Source: JBCDJI01 sp964351865 (GTDB lineage: Bacteria; Verrucomicrobiota; Verrucomicrobiia; Methylacidiphilales; JBCBYL01). Taken from it: a stretch of 64,000 nucleotides of DNA. How positions within the stretch are numbered: position 1 is the stretch's first letter; the number at the start of each line of letters is the position of its first letter. Location of the stretch: assembly GCA_964351865.1 (NCBI GenBank), contig CAYGPJ010000005.1, positions 65,228 through 129,227 of the forward strand, written 5' to 3'. The position numbers and the translations under genes are program-made. This document shows, piece after piece, positions 34,602-44,037 of this stretch. The notes under the pieces were generated by a model, which was not told the origin of the DNA, ran no database searches, and worked only from the letters and a program-made list of their open reading frames with translations.

Positions 34602-36404
34602 ATGTGTGGATTTGCCGCCATCTTTAATACCGCATCACCGCAATCTGTGGCTGAAGCTACCGCCCGACGCATCATTGAATCATTGCGCCACCGGGGTCCC
34701 GACGGCAGTGGTCAGAAACACATCACCACCGCTCAATCCAGTGTATCCCTGTTCCACACCCGACTCGCTATTATTGATCCCTTACCTCGCTCCGACCAAC
34801 CGTTTACGGACGACCAGGGCAATACCATCGTTTTTAATGGAGAGATTTATAATTATAAAGAACTGGCTCAATCCTTTCCCGATGCCACCACCCGATCGGA
34901 TACCGAAGTGCTGCTTAGACTCTACCGTCAATACGGTGCCGATATGGTGCAACACCTCAGAGGCATGTATGCATTCGTCATCTGGGATCAGGAACAACAG
35001 CGGGCCTTTATTGCCCGCGACGCCTTCGGCATCAAACCGCTCTACCTCGCTCAATACCAATCGATTTCCATACTCGCGTCTGAAGTCTCTGCAATTCTTG
35101 ATTCAGGACTGATCCCTAAAGAACTCTCAAAATCCGGAGTCGCGGCCTATTTTCGGTGGGGGTCCTGTCAGGGAAACACCTTACCCCTCAAACACATTTC
35201 CCGAATAGACCCAGGCACATCCCTTCTGTGGCAAGACGGAGCGTTTACCTCAGGCCCAGTCTGCCTTCCCTGGCGCAAAGCAACCGGAACCGAAGAAAAC
35301 GTTTCTGCTGAGTTCCGCGCATCCTTTCTCGATTCGGTTCAATCACACCTCGTCAGTGATGTCCCGGTCGCCGCATTCCTGAGTAGCGGCATCGATTCTT
35401 CCGCGATTCTTGCCGCAGCACACATCTCAGGTGCCGCCCCCCTACCGAGCTTCACGCTTTCTTTTCCGGGAACGGAATTTAACGAATCCGCTCAGGCCCG
35501 CGATCTCGCGCGACAATTCAACAGCCCTCACACGTCTATCGAAATGTCGGCACAAGACCTGACCGATACTTTCGATCACTACATTGACTCACAAGACCTG
35601 CCGGGTATCGATGGCTTTAATACGTTCTGCATTTCGCGTGCGACGGCAGCGCATGGATTCAAAGTCGCCCTCTCCGGATTGGGCGGAGATGAATTGCTGG
35701 GCGGATATCCGTCTTTCCGACAGGTCCCCAGTTTAATGAAGATGTTCAATCTGACCCGCAGTATTGGGGATTTTTTATCTAAGCCAACCATGACAACTAT
35801 TGTGCAGCCACATCGCCGCCTTGCCCGCATGCTCGAATTCCTCAATAGCTCAGGCAACGTCGGCGAAGCCTACGAAAGCAGTCGCTGCCTCTTCAGCTTA
35901 CTGGAAGTCACTCAAATCCTTAAACAACTGAACCTCTTCACACACCCCGCTAAGTTCCAGACCTCATGCAACGATTCAGAACTGGAATTGAGTGAGCAGA
36001 TTTCGGTGCTGGAAGCACAGCATTATCAGAATCATCAGCTTTTAAGAGACACGGATAACTACAGTATGACTCACGGATTAGAGCTGCGTGTTCCGTTTCT
36101 GGACCATCCACTCTGGCAAACCGTGACTACCTTTGCACCGGCATCACGCTACGAACCAGGTAAATATCTTATTCAACGGGCCTTCCCCGAACTTCCGGAA
36201 ATTCTTTTTGAACAAAAAAAACGCGGTTTCGGCCTACCTTGGAACTCCTGGATTCATGGCCCGCTCCGCCAGCAGTTCAGCACAGGGCAGCCGCTACCGC
36301 TCCATTATCCACCCACCTGGTATCAATCACTTTCACTGGTATCCTTCCGCAGTTGGTGCCAACGTCATCAAATCGATCTTCCCGATAATCATTCCGTGAA
36401 CTGA
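34602..36404 (+). CDS. Glutamine-hydrolysing asparagine synthase-like amidotransferase
   Basis: 600 residues. The N-terminal Ntn glutaminase domain begins MCGFAAIF with the nucleophile Cys2 exposed by Met removal; LRHRGPDGSG, HTRLAIIDP and IVFNGEIYNYKEL follow, then SDTEVLLRLY. The synthetase domain has the ATP PP-loop FLSSGIDSSAI near residue 265 and SGLGGDELLGGYP. Both halves look intact. Such proteins recur next to exosortases in exopolysaccharide loci, probably to amidate a sugar acid rather than aspartate. The stop overlaps the exosortase start by one base. Confidence 0.93.
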   Translation: MCGFAAIFNTASPQSVAEATARRIIESLRHRGPDGSGQKHITTAQSSVSLFHTRLAIIDPLPRSDQPFTDDQGNTIVFNGEIYNYKELAQSFPDATTRSDTEVLLRLYRQYGADMVQHLRGMYAFVIWDQEQQRAFIARDAFGIKPLYLAQYQSISILASEVSAILDSGLIPKELSKSGVAAYFRWGSCQGNTLPLKHISRIDPGTSLLWQDGAFTSGPVCLPWRKATGTEENVSAEFRASFLDSVQSHLVSDVPVAAFLSSGIDSSAILAAAHISGAAPLPSFTLSFPGTEFNESAQARDLARQFNSPHTSIEMSAQDLTDTFDHYIDSQDLPGIDGFNTFCISRATAAHGFKVALSGLGGDELLGGYPSFRQVPSLMKMFNLTRSIGDFLSKPTMTTIVQPHRRLARMLEFLNSSGNVGEAYESSRCLFSLLEVTQILKQLNLFTHPAKFQTSCNDSELELSEQISVLEAQHYQNHQLLRDTDNYSMTHGLELRVPFLDHPLWQTVTTFAPASRYEPGKYLIQRAFPELPEILFEQKKRGFGLPWNSWIHGPLRQQFSTGQPLPLHYPPTWYQSLSLVSFRSWCQRHQIDLPDNHSVN

Positions 36405-37948
36405 TGAACCGATCTCTACTCAACTACAGTTCGTGTTTTCTGCTGCCGCTGGGATTCTTTTTATGGGTCGCATGGGTTTGTGCGGATGATTGGAACCATG
36501 ATCCCAATTACTCTTATGGATGGTTCATCCTGCCAGTGAGTTTATATTTTGTTTATCGTAGATTCAGCCATGCCGACTTTTCAACATTCCGCCCCAGCAA
36601 CGTACCCGGGTTTCTTTTATACCCGGTTCCGCTGATTGTCCTCTGCCTGGAACTGATCCGACTGACCCCGATCTTCTGGCGCACTATCCCCTGGACGATC
36701 TACCTGACAGGAGTGCTGGTGACGCTCATTCTGGTTTACCATCATCTGGGACGAACCGGCATCCGGACCATCTATTTTCCACTCATCTTTTTCGCACTGG
36801 CCATCCCTTGGCCGACCTTCATCGAAATCACCATCATCCGCGAATTCTCATACTGGGTAGCGCAAATTGTCGGCGAGCTTCTTCTGCTCAGTGGCATTTT
36901 CTGCCAGGTTCAAGGTAAAATCATCCAACTTGCCAATGGATCGGTCGGGGTGGATGAAGCGTGCAGCGGCCTGCGCTCACTGCAAGCAGCCCTGATGGTA
37001 GGATTTGCTGTCGGTGAATGGTTCCTGTTCAGCAAGCTCAACCGAATCGGACTCATTACGCTCTCCGTGTTGGCGGCATTCTTTAGCAATCTGGTTCGCG
37101 CCTATGTCTTATCTCTGTTAATCGTGACGGGGGGAGAACCCCTTTTTAACCAGTGGCACGACACAGTGGGTATGGTTGCGATGGTTGGCTTGACGCTCGG
37201 TATCGTGCTGATCGCCAAAATCTTTCCCACATCTGCATCCAGCTTACCCAAAAAAACAGAACTGACTTTTTCAACAGTCTGGACCCGTTTAGGGAAAACC
37301 CTTCCTTGCTGGTGGCAGGGCATGCTGGTCTCCGCCGCCACACTCATCGCATTCGCTGCCGCTCATTTCTGGTATGCAATTCATGAACGGCAGCCGTCAC
37401 CCACCACGCCCTTCCTGACATCAGCACTCTGGAATGAAAATGTCACCCGCCAGGAGCCGCCGCCATCGGTGGTAGAGATTCTCCGTTCAGATTCCGGTGG
37501 CTATAAACTGATGCGCTCCCCGCTTTACGGCGATCTGATTGCCTATCACTTTTTCTGGAAACCCGCACGCTCCAACGGAAAGGTGTTTTTCCATCGACCG
37601 GATGTCTGTATGCCTGGAGGCGGTTGGACCCAAATCGGTACCGCGTCGGTCACTCGAGGTATACTCAATGGTCGGGAGACTGCCATCCATCATTTTCGTT
37701 TCAACCGCGGCAATCAAACCACCAACTTGTATTGGATATGTTGGATCGATGATCGTTCCATTGCCTTTGAAGGCTCTGCCTCCACCTATCTGCAGTCATC
37801 TTTTCTGCCGGAATTTATACGTCTCGGCAAAAGAGTTTTCTCGGTTGAATTTTTTGGCCTGGCAACAGAGGCCACTCCTGAAACGGAAGCTGACTGGAAC
37901 CAGTTGCTAAATGAATTAGGAGACTTCAGCTTTGAGCTAACCCCCTGA
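36404..37948 (+). CDS. Exosortase with fused C-terminal EpsI-like domain
   Basis: 514 residues. Residues 1 to about 285 are the exosortase membrane domain with about 8 helices: catalytic Cys187 in VDEACSGLRSLQAAL, Arg232 in NLVRAYVLS and His252 in NQWHDTVGM. Exosortases cut C-terminal PEP-CTERM-like signals and hand proteins to the cell surface. After one more helix (about 305-325) comes an EpsI-like soluble domain with KVFFHRPDVCMPGGGWTQIG and a Tyr-rich stretch. EpsI is often a separate gene. The ATG overlaps the upstream stop (TGATG). Confidence 0.92.
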   Translation: MNRSLLNYSSCFLLPLGFFLWVAWVCADDWNHDPNYSYGWFILPVSLYFVYRRFSHADFSTFRPSNVPGFLLYPVPLIVLCLELIRLTPIFWRTIPWTIYLTGVLVTLILVYHHLGRTGIRTIYFPLIFFALAIPWPTFIEITIIREFSYWVAQIVGELLLLSGIFCQVQGKIIQLANGSVGVDEACSGLRSLQAALMVGFAVGEWFLFSKLNRIGLITLSVLAAFFSNLVRAYVLSLLIVTGGEPLFNQWHDTVGMVAMVGLTLGIVLIAKIFPTSASSLPKKTELTFSTVWTRLGKTLPCWWQGMLVSAATLIAFAAAHFWYAIHERQPSPTTPFLTSALWNENVTRQEPPPSVVEILRSDSGGYKLMRSPLYGDLIAYHFFWKPARSNGKVFFHRPDVCMPGGGWTQIGTASVTRGILNGRETAIHHFRFNRGNQTTNLYWICWIDDRSIAFEGSASTYLQSSFLPEFIRLGKRVFSVEFFGLATEATPETEADWNQLLNELGDFSFELTP

Positions 37949-37951
37949 TTC

Positions 37952-39100
37952 ATGCACATCCACCACATCATTGCATCGATCAACAAAGAAACCGGCGGCC
38001 CTGCGGTCAGTGCCACTTCCCTCAATCGAGCTTTAAAGGACCGATCGATTGCCAGCCAAATTCATTCGATTGACTACACGCGGCATGGTCCGCTGGTAGA
38101 TCCTGATGCGGGGCCTTTTGTTAAAGCCGGCAAACTGACTGAAATGACACGGGGATGGAATCGAGAGTTTCATTCTCAGACGACAGCTAGCATTCGGCAA
38201 GCCCCCGGGATTATTCATAACCACGGATGCTGGATGTCACCCAACCGATTTGCACGCCGCCTGGCTCAAAAACTTAAGCTACCACTACTGATTTCACCGC
38301 GCGGCATGCTGGAGCCTTGGTCGATGCAGTTCCGTTCCTTTAAAAAAAACGCCGCCTGGCACCTGTATGAACACCGGAACCTCGCATCCGCCACGGCGTT
38401 CCATGCCACCTCTGAAGCTGAAGCTGAATCCATTCGCAATCTAGGTTTTCGCCAACCCATCTACCTGGTTCCAAACGGGGTACAGATTCCGGATACCCAT
38501 TCCACCAACACGCTCCCCGACACGATCAAGCGTCCCTATTTTCTCTTTTTATCCCGCATCCATCAGAAAAAAGGACTCGAAATGCTACTCACTGCCTGGA
38601 GTGCGCTGCAATCGGCATTTCCCGATTGGACCCTGATCATCGCCGGCCCGGACCTGGATGGATATCGACAGCAACTCGATCATAAATTCCTCCCCAGTCC
38701 ACAAGTGGTTTGGATGGGACACGTGGAAGGGAGCGAGAAAAGCGCCTTACTCCATCATGCCGAATTTTTCGTACTCCCATCCTACAGCGAGAATTTTGGC
38801 ATCGCCGTGGCAGAAGCACTGGCACACCAGACTCCGGTCTTAACAACCGACCGGACCCCGTGGACCAGTCTTGCGCGTCGCGGCTGTGGCTGGGTGATTG
38901 CCCCGGATGAAAAGCAACTGAAGGAACAATTGCGTCAGGTCTTACAAACTCCCCACAGCAACCTGGCACAGATGGGCGCGCAAGGGCAGACCTGGATGGC
39001 TACCGAATTCAGTTGGCCGCACATTGCCGATGCGATGATTCAGGTATATCACCACCTGCTTAAAACTGGCCCTCGACCGGATTTCCTGATCGACGCATGA
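37952..39100 (+). CDS. GT4 glycosyltransferase
   Basis: 382 residues. N-terminus HHIIASINKETGGPAVSATS (GGPAVS) and SPRGMLEPWSMQFRSFKK, both characteristic of one GT4 subgroup. C-terminal domain: FLFLSRIHQKKGLEMLLTAW, LIIAGPDLDGYRQQL and FFVLPSYSENFGIAVAEALAHQTPVL with E-x7-E. Overlaps the next gene by 4 bp. Confidence 0.92.
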   Translation: MHIHHIIASINKETGGPAVSATSLNRALKDRSIASQIHSIDYTRHGPLVDPDAGPFVKAGKLTEMTRGWNREFHSQTTASIRQAPGIIHNHGCWMSPNRFARRLAQKLKLPLLISPRGMLEPWSMQFRSFKKNAAWHLYEHRNLASATAFHATSEAEAESIRNLGFRQPIYLVPNGVQIPDTHSTNTLPDTIKRPYFLFLSRIHQKKGLEMLLTAWSALQSAFPDWTLIIAGPDLDGYRQQLDHKFLPSPQVVWMGHVEGSEKSALLHHAEFFVLPSYSENFGIAVAEALAHQTPVLTTDRTPWTSLARRGCGWVIAPDEKQLKEQLRQVLQTPHSNLAQMGAQGQTWMATEFSWPHIADAMIQVYHHLLKTGPRPDFLIDA

Positions 39101-40206
39101 AAATTAATATCTGCACCGGCCCCAATTTCCCCATCCCCCCCATCCGAGGCGGAGGCATGTCACGCACTTGGTATCACTTAGCACAGCACTTTGATCAGCA
39201 CGGAAACGACATTAACCTGCTGGCCCGCGCTTTCCCCGGCCAGCCACCCGTTTCTCAAGAAGCAGGCGTGACCATTACTCGCATCGGAGGCTTTGACTCC
39301 ACTCCATCACTACCCCTCAATCTGGTGAAAGACTTTTTTTATGCCCTCAATCTCGCGCGAAAACTTCCGGAAGCCGACGCCACGATTCTCAATGATTTCT
39401 GGCTACCGGCTTTGACTCCTTACCTGAATTCCAAAGCCGGTAAAACCGTTGTTTCCGTTAATCGAATGCCCAAAGGCCAGTATAAGCTCTACCGTAATTG
39501 CGACTGCTTCGTTTGCCCCAACTCACAAGTGGCGGACCGCTTAAAAGACCAATGTCCGGAATTAGCTGCAAAAATTGAAGTAATTCCCAATCCCTACGAC
39601 AGTTCCTCCTTTTACCCCGCAGACAAGCTCCGCCAAGGCCTGCTCTATGTCGGTAGATTGCATCCGGAAAAAGGCCTGCACTTACTTCTGAAAGCTTTCA
39701 GACTTTTGCATGCCGATTTCTCACACATAAAACTAAACATCGTCGGCTCCTGGGAAAGCTCGCAGGGTGGCGGTGGCGACCGCTACCACCGGGAGTTGCT
39801 CGCATTGGCAGATGGCCTGCCCGTCGAATGGTTAGGCCCCATTTATGATACCGACCAGTTGCACTCACTCTACCAGTCACACCTGATTTTCATCTACCCG
39901 TCGCTGGCCGAGCAAGGAGAAACGTTCGGCATTGCTCCCGTGGAAGCCATGGCTTGTGGCTGCATTCCTGTCGTCAGTCAGTTGAGCGTCTTTACTAATT
40001 TTCTACGCCATGCAGAAAACGGATTCCAGTTTCCACACCACACCACAAACCCGGATAGCGAACTCCATCAAATCCTGCACCACATCCTCAATAATCCTGA
40101 TCAGCAAATTACGTGGTCGCAAGCTGCCACCCGCTCGGTCGCACCGTTCTCCACCCAGTCGGTAGGTGATCAATTCCTCGCTCTATTACAACACCTGACT
40201 TCATGA
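39097..40206 (+). CDS. GT4 glycosyltransferase
   Basis: 369 residues. Start KINICTGPNFPIPPIRGGGM with the GGG donor-binding loop. LLYVGRLHPEKGLHLLLKAF near residue 185, LNIVGSWESSQGGGGDRYHR and LIFIYPSLAEQGETFGIAPVEAMACG make the C-terminal sugar-nucleotide domain with E-x7-E. ATGA overlaps with both neighbours. Confidence 0.92.
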   Translation: MKINICTGPNFPIPPIRGGGMSRTWYHLAQHFDQHGNDINLLARAFPGQPPVSQEAGVTITRIGGFDSTPSLPLNLVKDFFYALNLARKLPEADATILNDFWLPALTPYLNSKAGKTVVSVNRMPKGQYKLYRNCDCFVCPNSQVADRLKDQCPELAAKIEVIPNPYDSSSFYPADKLRQGLLYVGRLHPEKGLHLLLKAFRLLHADFSHIKLNIVGSWESSQGGGGDRYHRELLALADGLPVEWLGPIYDTDQLHSLYQSHLIFIYPSLAEQGETFGIAPVEAMACGCIPVVSQLSVFTNFLRHAENGFQFPHHTTNPDSELHQILHHILNNPDQQITWSQAATRSVAPFSTQSVGDQFLALLQHLTS

Positions 40207-40967
40207 ACCTGCACGATATTACCCCCGTACTGTTAACCTGGAACGAAGCACCCAACATCGGTCGAACCCTCGATGCTTTAAAATGGGCTGATCAGATCAT
40301 CGTCATGGACAGCTTCAGTACCGACCAGACCGAAGCCATTTGTCGGGCGCATGCCTCCCTAAAATTTTTCCAACGCCGATTCACCACCCATTCTGAACAA
40401 TGGAACGCAGCAATTGCACATGCTGATACTCCATGGATTCTGTCACTCGATGCCGATTATCAGGTCACACCCGAATTACGTAATGAGATACTATCACTCA
40501 CTCCAGATCTAGAGACCAGCGGATACAGTATTCCCTTTCGCTATGCCGTAAACGGCATCCCGCTCAAAAGACATATCCTACCCCCTCGAATAGCTTTATT
40601 CAGATCTGACCGTTGCACCTATATTCAGGACGGCCACACCCAGGACCTCGGGGAGGAAGGGAAGGTGCTGATATTACAAAATCCGATTATTCACGATGAC
40701 CGGAAATCATTTTCACGCTGGTATCAATCCCAGATACGATATGCTCGTCTGGAAGCTGAAAAATTATTTGAAAGCCCGCTCTCGGGTCTCCCCCTCCAGG
40801 ATAAACTGAGAAAATGTATGGTTCTGGCCCCGTTCGTGGTTTTCTTCTACACCCTCATCTACCAGAGACTGCTCTTTGAGGGCATTACTGGATGGGCATA
40901 TTCCGGCCAGCGTGTCATTGCCGAGTGCCTGTTATCCTTCGCTCTCGCCAAGAGATATCTAACATAA
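40203..40967 (+). CDS. GT2 glycosyltransferase (WaaE/KdtX-like)
   Basis: 254 residues. ITPVLLTWNEAPNIGRTLDAL and IIVMDSFSTDQTEAICRAH are the WaaE-type opening with D-S-x-S-T-D. TPWILSLDADYQVTP has the D-x-D motif. The remaining part reads FHxx-like YAVNGIPLKRHILPPRIALF and ends in a hydrophobic helix (VLAPFVVFFYTLIYQRLLF), suggesting membrane association. This is the last gene of the plus-strand block. Confidence 0.9.
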   Translation: MNLHDITPVLLTWNEAPNIGRTLDALKWADQIIVMDSFSTDQTEAICRAHASLKFFQRRFTTHSEQWNAAIAHADTPWILSLDADYQVTPELRNEILSLTPDLETSGYSIPFRYAVNGIPLKRHILPPRIALFRSDRCTYIQDGHTQDLGEEGKVLILQNPIIHDDRKSFSRWYQSQIRYARLEAEKLFESPLSGLPLQDKLRKCMVLAPFVVFFYTLIYQRLLFEGITGWAYSGQRVIAECLLSFALAKRYLT

Positions 40968-40969
40968 GC

Positions 40970-40988
40970 CTGGTTCTTCAGTAACCGG
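40970..40988 (+). terminator. Weak hairpin after the polysaccharide block
   Basis: Three bases after the last stop, CTGGTT (40970-40975) can pair with AACCGG (40983-40988, one G-T pair) over a 7-base loop, and TTTCACCTTTCATATTTT follows. The stem is short and the T-tract is broken, so termination here is only possible. It is the only hairpin-plus-T-rich site found near the end of the block. Confidence 0.3.
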
Positions 40989-41029
40989 TTTCACCTTTCA
41001 TATTTTCCTGAATTCGCTATGCCGTAGGT

Positions 41030-42403
41030 GTGTCCAGACAAACCTACGGAGCGATGCGATTACAGGAATCATCGGACTTTGTTCCCGATGAGGCCTTTGT
41101 GCAGCGGCTCTGGTTTGAGGGGCTCTTCCGGAATCCACTCACCACTACCGACGGTCGTAAAATTCACTTACGCCAACCCGGCTTCTGGAATCACGGTGCC
41201 GGGCCTGACTTTATTAATGCCGCCGCTGACATCCCCGGCGCAGGTATTGGCACCCTTTCCGGTCCGGTTGAAATTCATCTGACACCCGATGGCTTTGAAT
41301 CCCACGGTCATCATCACGACCTCGCCTACAGCCAGTTATTACTGCATGCCGTCTGGACGCGCGGACTTTCTGCCCCGGCTCCACGCCATGCCGATGGCAC
41401 CTCAGTTCCCGTGGTGGAACTCTCCAGTCAGCTTCGCGTGCCTCTGAGCGAAGCCAAAGCCTGCTTCGCTTCGCTGCCAGCGGAACTCGAGGTCGGAGCC
41501 CGTATTGGCAGATGTCAACAAGCGCTGGCAGCACTGCCCGAAAAGGAAATTGTGCGACTGGTAGAAGAAGCGGGCTGGTTTCGCTTCCATCAACGTGTCG
41601 CGCGCTGGCGTCTTAAATCCAAAGCCACCACACGACATGAGTTACTATGGCAGGGACTGGCAGAAACTCTGGGCTACTCTAAAAACCGGGAGCCAATGAT
41701 TTACCTGGCGCGGCAACTCCCCATCACAGAACTGAGCCAGAAAACCGCACTTGAGCGTGAAGCCCTGCTGTTTGGTACTGCTGGCTGGATGAATCAACCC
41801 GCAGCTCCCGATCTCTCCGAACACATCCGTTCCCTCTGGGAGGTATGGTGGAAATACCGCGATAACGTGACCACCATTGATGGCAAGCAATGGTCGCTCT
41901 CCGGACTGCGCCCCCTTAACCGCCCCGAACGCCGGGTCGCCGCACTCGCTTCGCTCTCAGGCCAGTCTCGTTTCAGCCTGCTTACCGATGCATTAGACAC
42001 CGCAGACGTCGACAGCGTCAAAAGCATCTTCAATACCTGCACGCACCCCGAATGGGACCATCGCTTCACCCTCAAAGGCAAACGTTCTACCAAAAGTCAC
42101 CGTCTCATCGGAGCCAGCCGCGTCGATGCCTTTTTATTTAATGTTTTCTGGCCCTTGACCTACAGCAACCAGCCTGAAACCGTCGAGACCGCCTTGCGTG
42201 AAGCACGCACCAGTGCGGATTCACTGGCCTCGCGCCGCACCAAAGTCCGACTGTTTGAGAGCACTGTCATTAAACCACTCACCGGACGACTGCTGGCCAC
42301 TGAGGGCTTGTTGCAGATCTACCGGGACTTCTGCCTGCACGACCGCAGCGGTTGCGGCCAATGTGAATTCCCCGAGTGGGTCGCCCAATGGGAGCAATCC
42401 TAA
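41030..42403 (+). CDS. DUF2851-family protein
   Basis: 457 residues from GTG 41030; ATG 41054 (Met9) is an alternative start, preceded by GGAG at 2 bp, too close. The DUF2851 core is GFWNHGAGPDFINAAADIPG then LSGPVEIHLTPDGFESHGHHHDLAY, near residues 50-100, with a later FWPLTYSNQPETVETAL and a C-terminal Cys cluster HDRSGCGQCEFPEW. Function is unknown; an endonuclease-like role for the GPVEIH region has been suggested by its resemblance to PD-(D/E)xK proteins, which I regard as unproven. It overlaps the convergent permease by 4 bp. Confidence 0.88.
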   Translation: MSRQTYGAMRLQESSDFVPDEAFVQRLWFEGLFRNPLTTTDGRKIHLRQPGFWNHGAGPDFINAAADIPGAGIGTLSGPVEIHLTPDGFESHGHHHDLAYSQLLLHAVWTRGLSAPAPRHADGTSVPVVELSSQLRVPLSEAKACFASLPAELEVGARIGRCQQALAALPEKEIVRLVEEAGWFRFHQRVARWRLKSKATTRHELLWQGLAETLGYSKNREPMIYLARQLPITELSQKTALEREALLFGTAGWMNQPAAPDLSEHIRSLWEVWWKYRDNVTTIDGKQWSLSGLRPLNRPERRVAALASLSGQSRFSLLTDALDTADVDSVKSIFNTCTHPEWDHRFTLKGKRSTKSHRLIGASRVDAFLFNVFWPLTYSNQPETVETALREARTSADSLASRRTKVRLFESTVIKPLTGRLLATEGLLQIYRDFCLHDRSGCGQCEFPEWVAQWEQS

Positions 42404-43974
42404 TCCACCGGTTGCTGCGAAGCACCATCCCCGCGTCGACGATGCCACTTTCCGAATCCTGCTATCAGTAGGGCAGCTACCAGGTAGGCGATCGCAAATT
42501 TCGGAGCGGCTGGCAGGTTAAACACATTCTCCACCCCTTTTTCAGTCACGCGGTAGGCATGGATCAAGCCCACCAATGAACAGGCGGACGCCACCAGCAG
42601 CCACACTCCGGCCACCAGAAATTTCTGACGGATCAAGGCCACCATCACTGAGGCCAGAATCATCGAGCTCAGTAAAAATCCCTGACTCAAAGCGATCACC
42701 CCATGGATATATAACTGATTCCCGAACGCCGGCAGCGCCTCCAGCAGTGATGATCCAGCGACCCGTAACGAAGTATCCACCAGCACCAGTGCCCACGCCG
42801 CCAGGGAGGGGACCAGCCCGAACCCGACCGCCAGCGCGTGCTCCCGCGGCGTCTCCTGAAAGGACTGAGCCAGAATGATCAATCCAATCCAGAGTAGAAT
42901 ACCTAAAGTCGTTTCCAACGGAACCACCTGCAGAATCGAGACCACACAACCGCAAAAACAAAGCACCGCAATCACTACGCCATTGATCACAGAATACGAC
43001 TGCCGGGCCCCCATCGCTTTCCACCCCGGATGTCCTATATAGATCGTCGTCGGGAACGGACTGCCCAGCACGGCGGCCAGCAAAGTGCCACCGCCATTCA
43101 CCAGCAGCGACGACCGGGTGTCAAACCGGTCTCCGGCTGCCTCCGCGCTCTCCAGACATTGCAGCGATCCGATCACATTAAACAGCCCCATCGGCAGGAT
43201 CACGCCGAAGAAACTCCAGCCCAGCGGACTTGCGATAAATGTCAGTAGCTCTGCGAGCACCGGCACCGGCAGATACAGCCCCACTGGGGCAGATTCAGGA
43301 ACAGGTGAAAATTCGTAAAACCCCAGCCAACGCGCGCCCCATGCCAGGGCTACCCCGACCAGCACTGCCACCATGCCGCCCGGTAAACTCAACGGCAGTT
43401 TGATCCGTGCCGTATAAAACAAAAAAATCAAAAGCATCGGGATCAATGCCACCAACGGACTGGCAAAAATCTGAAAGACAAAACCCATGGAGATAAAAGT
43501 CACCGCGATGCCAGCCAGTGCGGAGAGCAGTGCCGCGCGGGGAGTCACCTTGCGGACCGCATCCCCGACAAACGCCCCCAGACATTCGATCACTCCACTG
43601 AACAGACATGCAAATAAACCTGACTTCCACGCCAGATCCGCATCCCCCGTCTGCTGATACACCGGTCCCATCACCAGAAAAATATAGGCAATCAAGCTGA
43701 CGGTATTGATTCCATAGGGCAAAGCCGTCACATTATCGCGACCTTCACGCACAGCCAATTTACGGGCCTGCCAGGCGTAGAACAGATTTCCCAATAATAT
43801 AGAAACTGCGGCTGCCGGCAGCACGGTGCCCACCATCAGACTGGCAGGCAATCCGCAAATCACCGTTCCCAGACTGACGATCAGTAACAACTGCAGAAGA
43901 TTATCAATGAAGAGTCCGAAAAAGCCGTCGATATCCCCGCGTTGGATCTTAAACCATGTTTTCACGTTTATCAT
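42400..43974 (-). CDS. NCS2-type permease (xanthine/uracil-like)
   Basis: 524 residues, about 12-14 membrane helices. Opens KTWFKIQRGDIDGFFGLFID, then LLIVSLGTVICGLPASLMVG and GREGRDNVTALPYGINTVSLI, a conserved NCS2-like segment. The GxGGGT-type motif appears as LLVNGGGTLLAAVLGSPFPTT, and YIGHPGWKAMGARQSYS fits the substrate-site region of NCS2 relatives. The exact substrate (purine, pyrimidine or other) is not determinable. It lies alone, tail to tail with DUF2851, with overlap at 42400-42403. Confidence 0.8.
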   Translation of the reverse strand: MINVKTWFKIQRGDIDGFFGLFIDNLLQLLLIVSLGTVICGLPASLMVGTVLPAAAVSILLGNLFYAWQARKLAVREGRDNVTALPYGINTVSLIAYIFLVMGPVYQQTGDADLAWKSGLFACLFSGVIECLGAFVGDAVRKVTPRAALLSALAGIAVTFISMGFVFQIFASPLVALIPMLLIFLFYTARIKLPLSLPGGMVAVLVGVALAWGARWLGFYEFSPVPESAPVGLYLPVPVLAELLTFIASPLGWSFFGVILPMGLFNVIGSLQCLESAEAAGDRFDTRSSLLVNGGGTLLAAVLGSPFPTTIYIGHPGWKAMGARQSYSVINGVVIAVLCFCGCVVSILQVVPLETTLGILLWIGLIILAQSFQETPREHALAVGFGLVPSLAAWALVLVDTSLRVAGSSLLEALPAFGNQLYIHGVIALSQGFLLSSMILASVMVALIRQKFLVAGVWLLVASACSLVGLIHAYRVTEKGVENVFNLPAAPKFAIAYLVAALLIAGFGKWHRRRGDGASQQPVD

Positions 43975-44037
43975 CCTTAACAGAAATCTCTTTCATTAGG
44001 AGATCGAAATTTTCTGATACCGCCTTAGCATTTGCCC

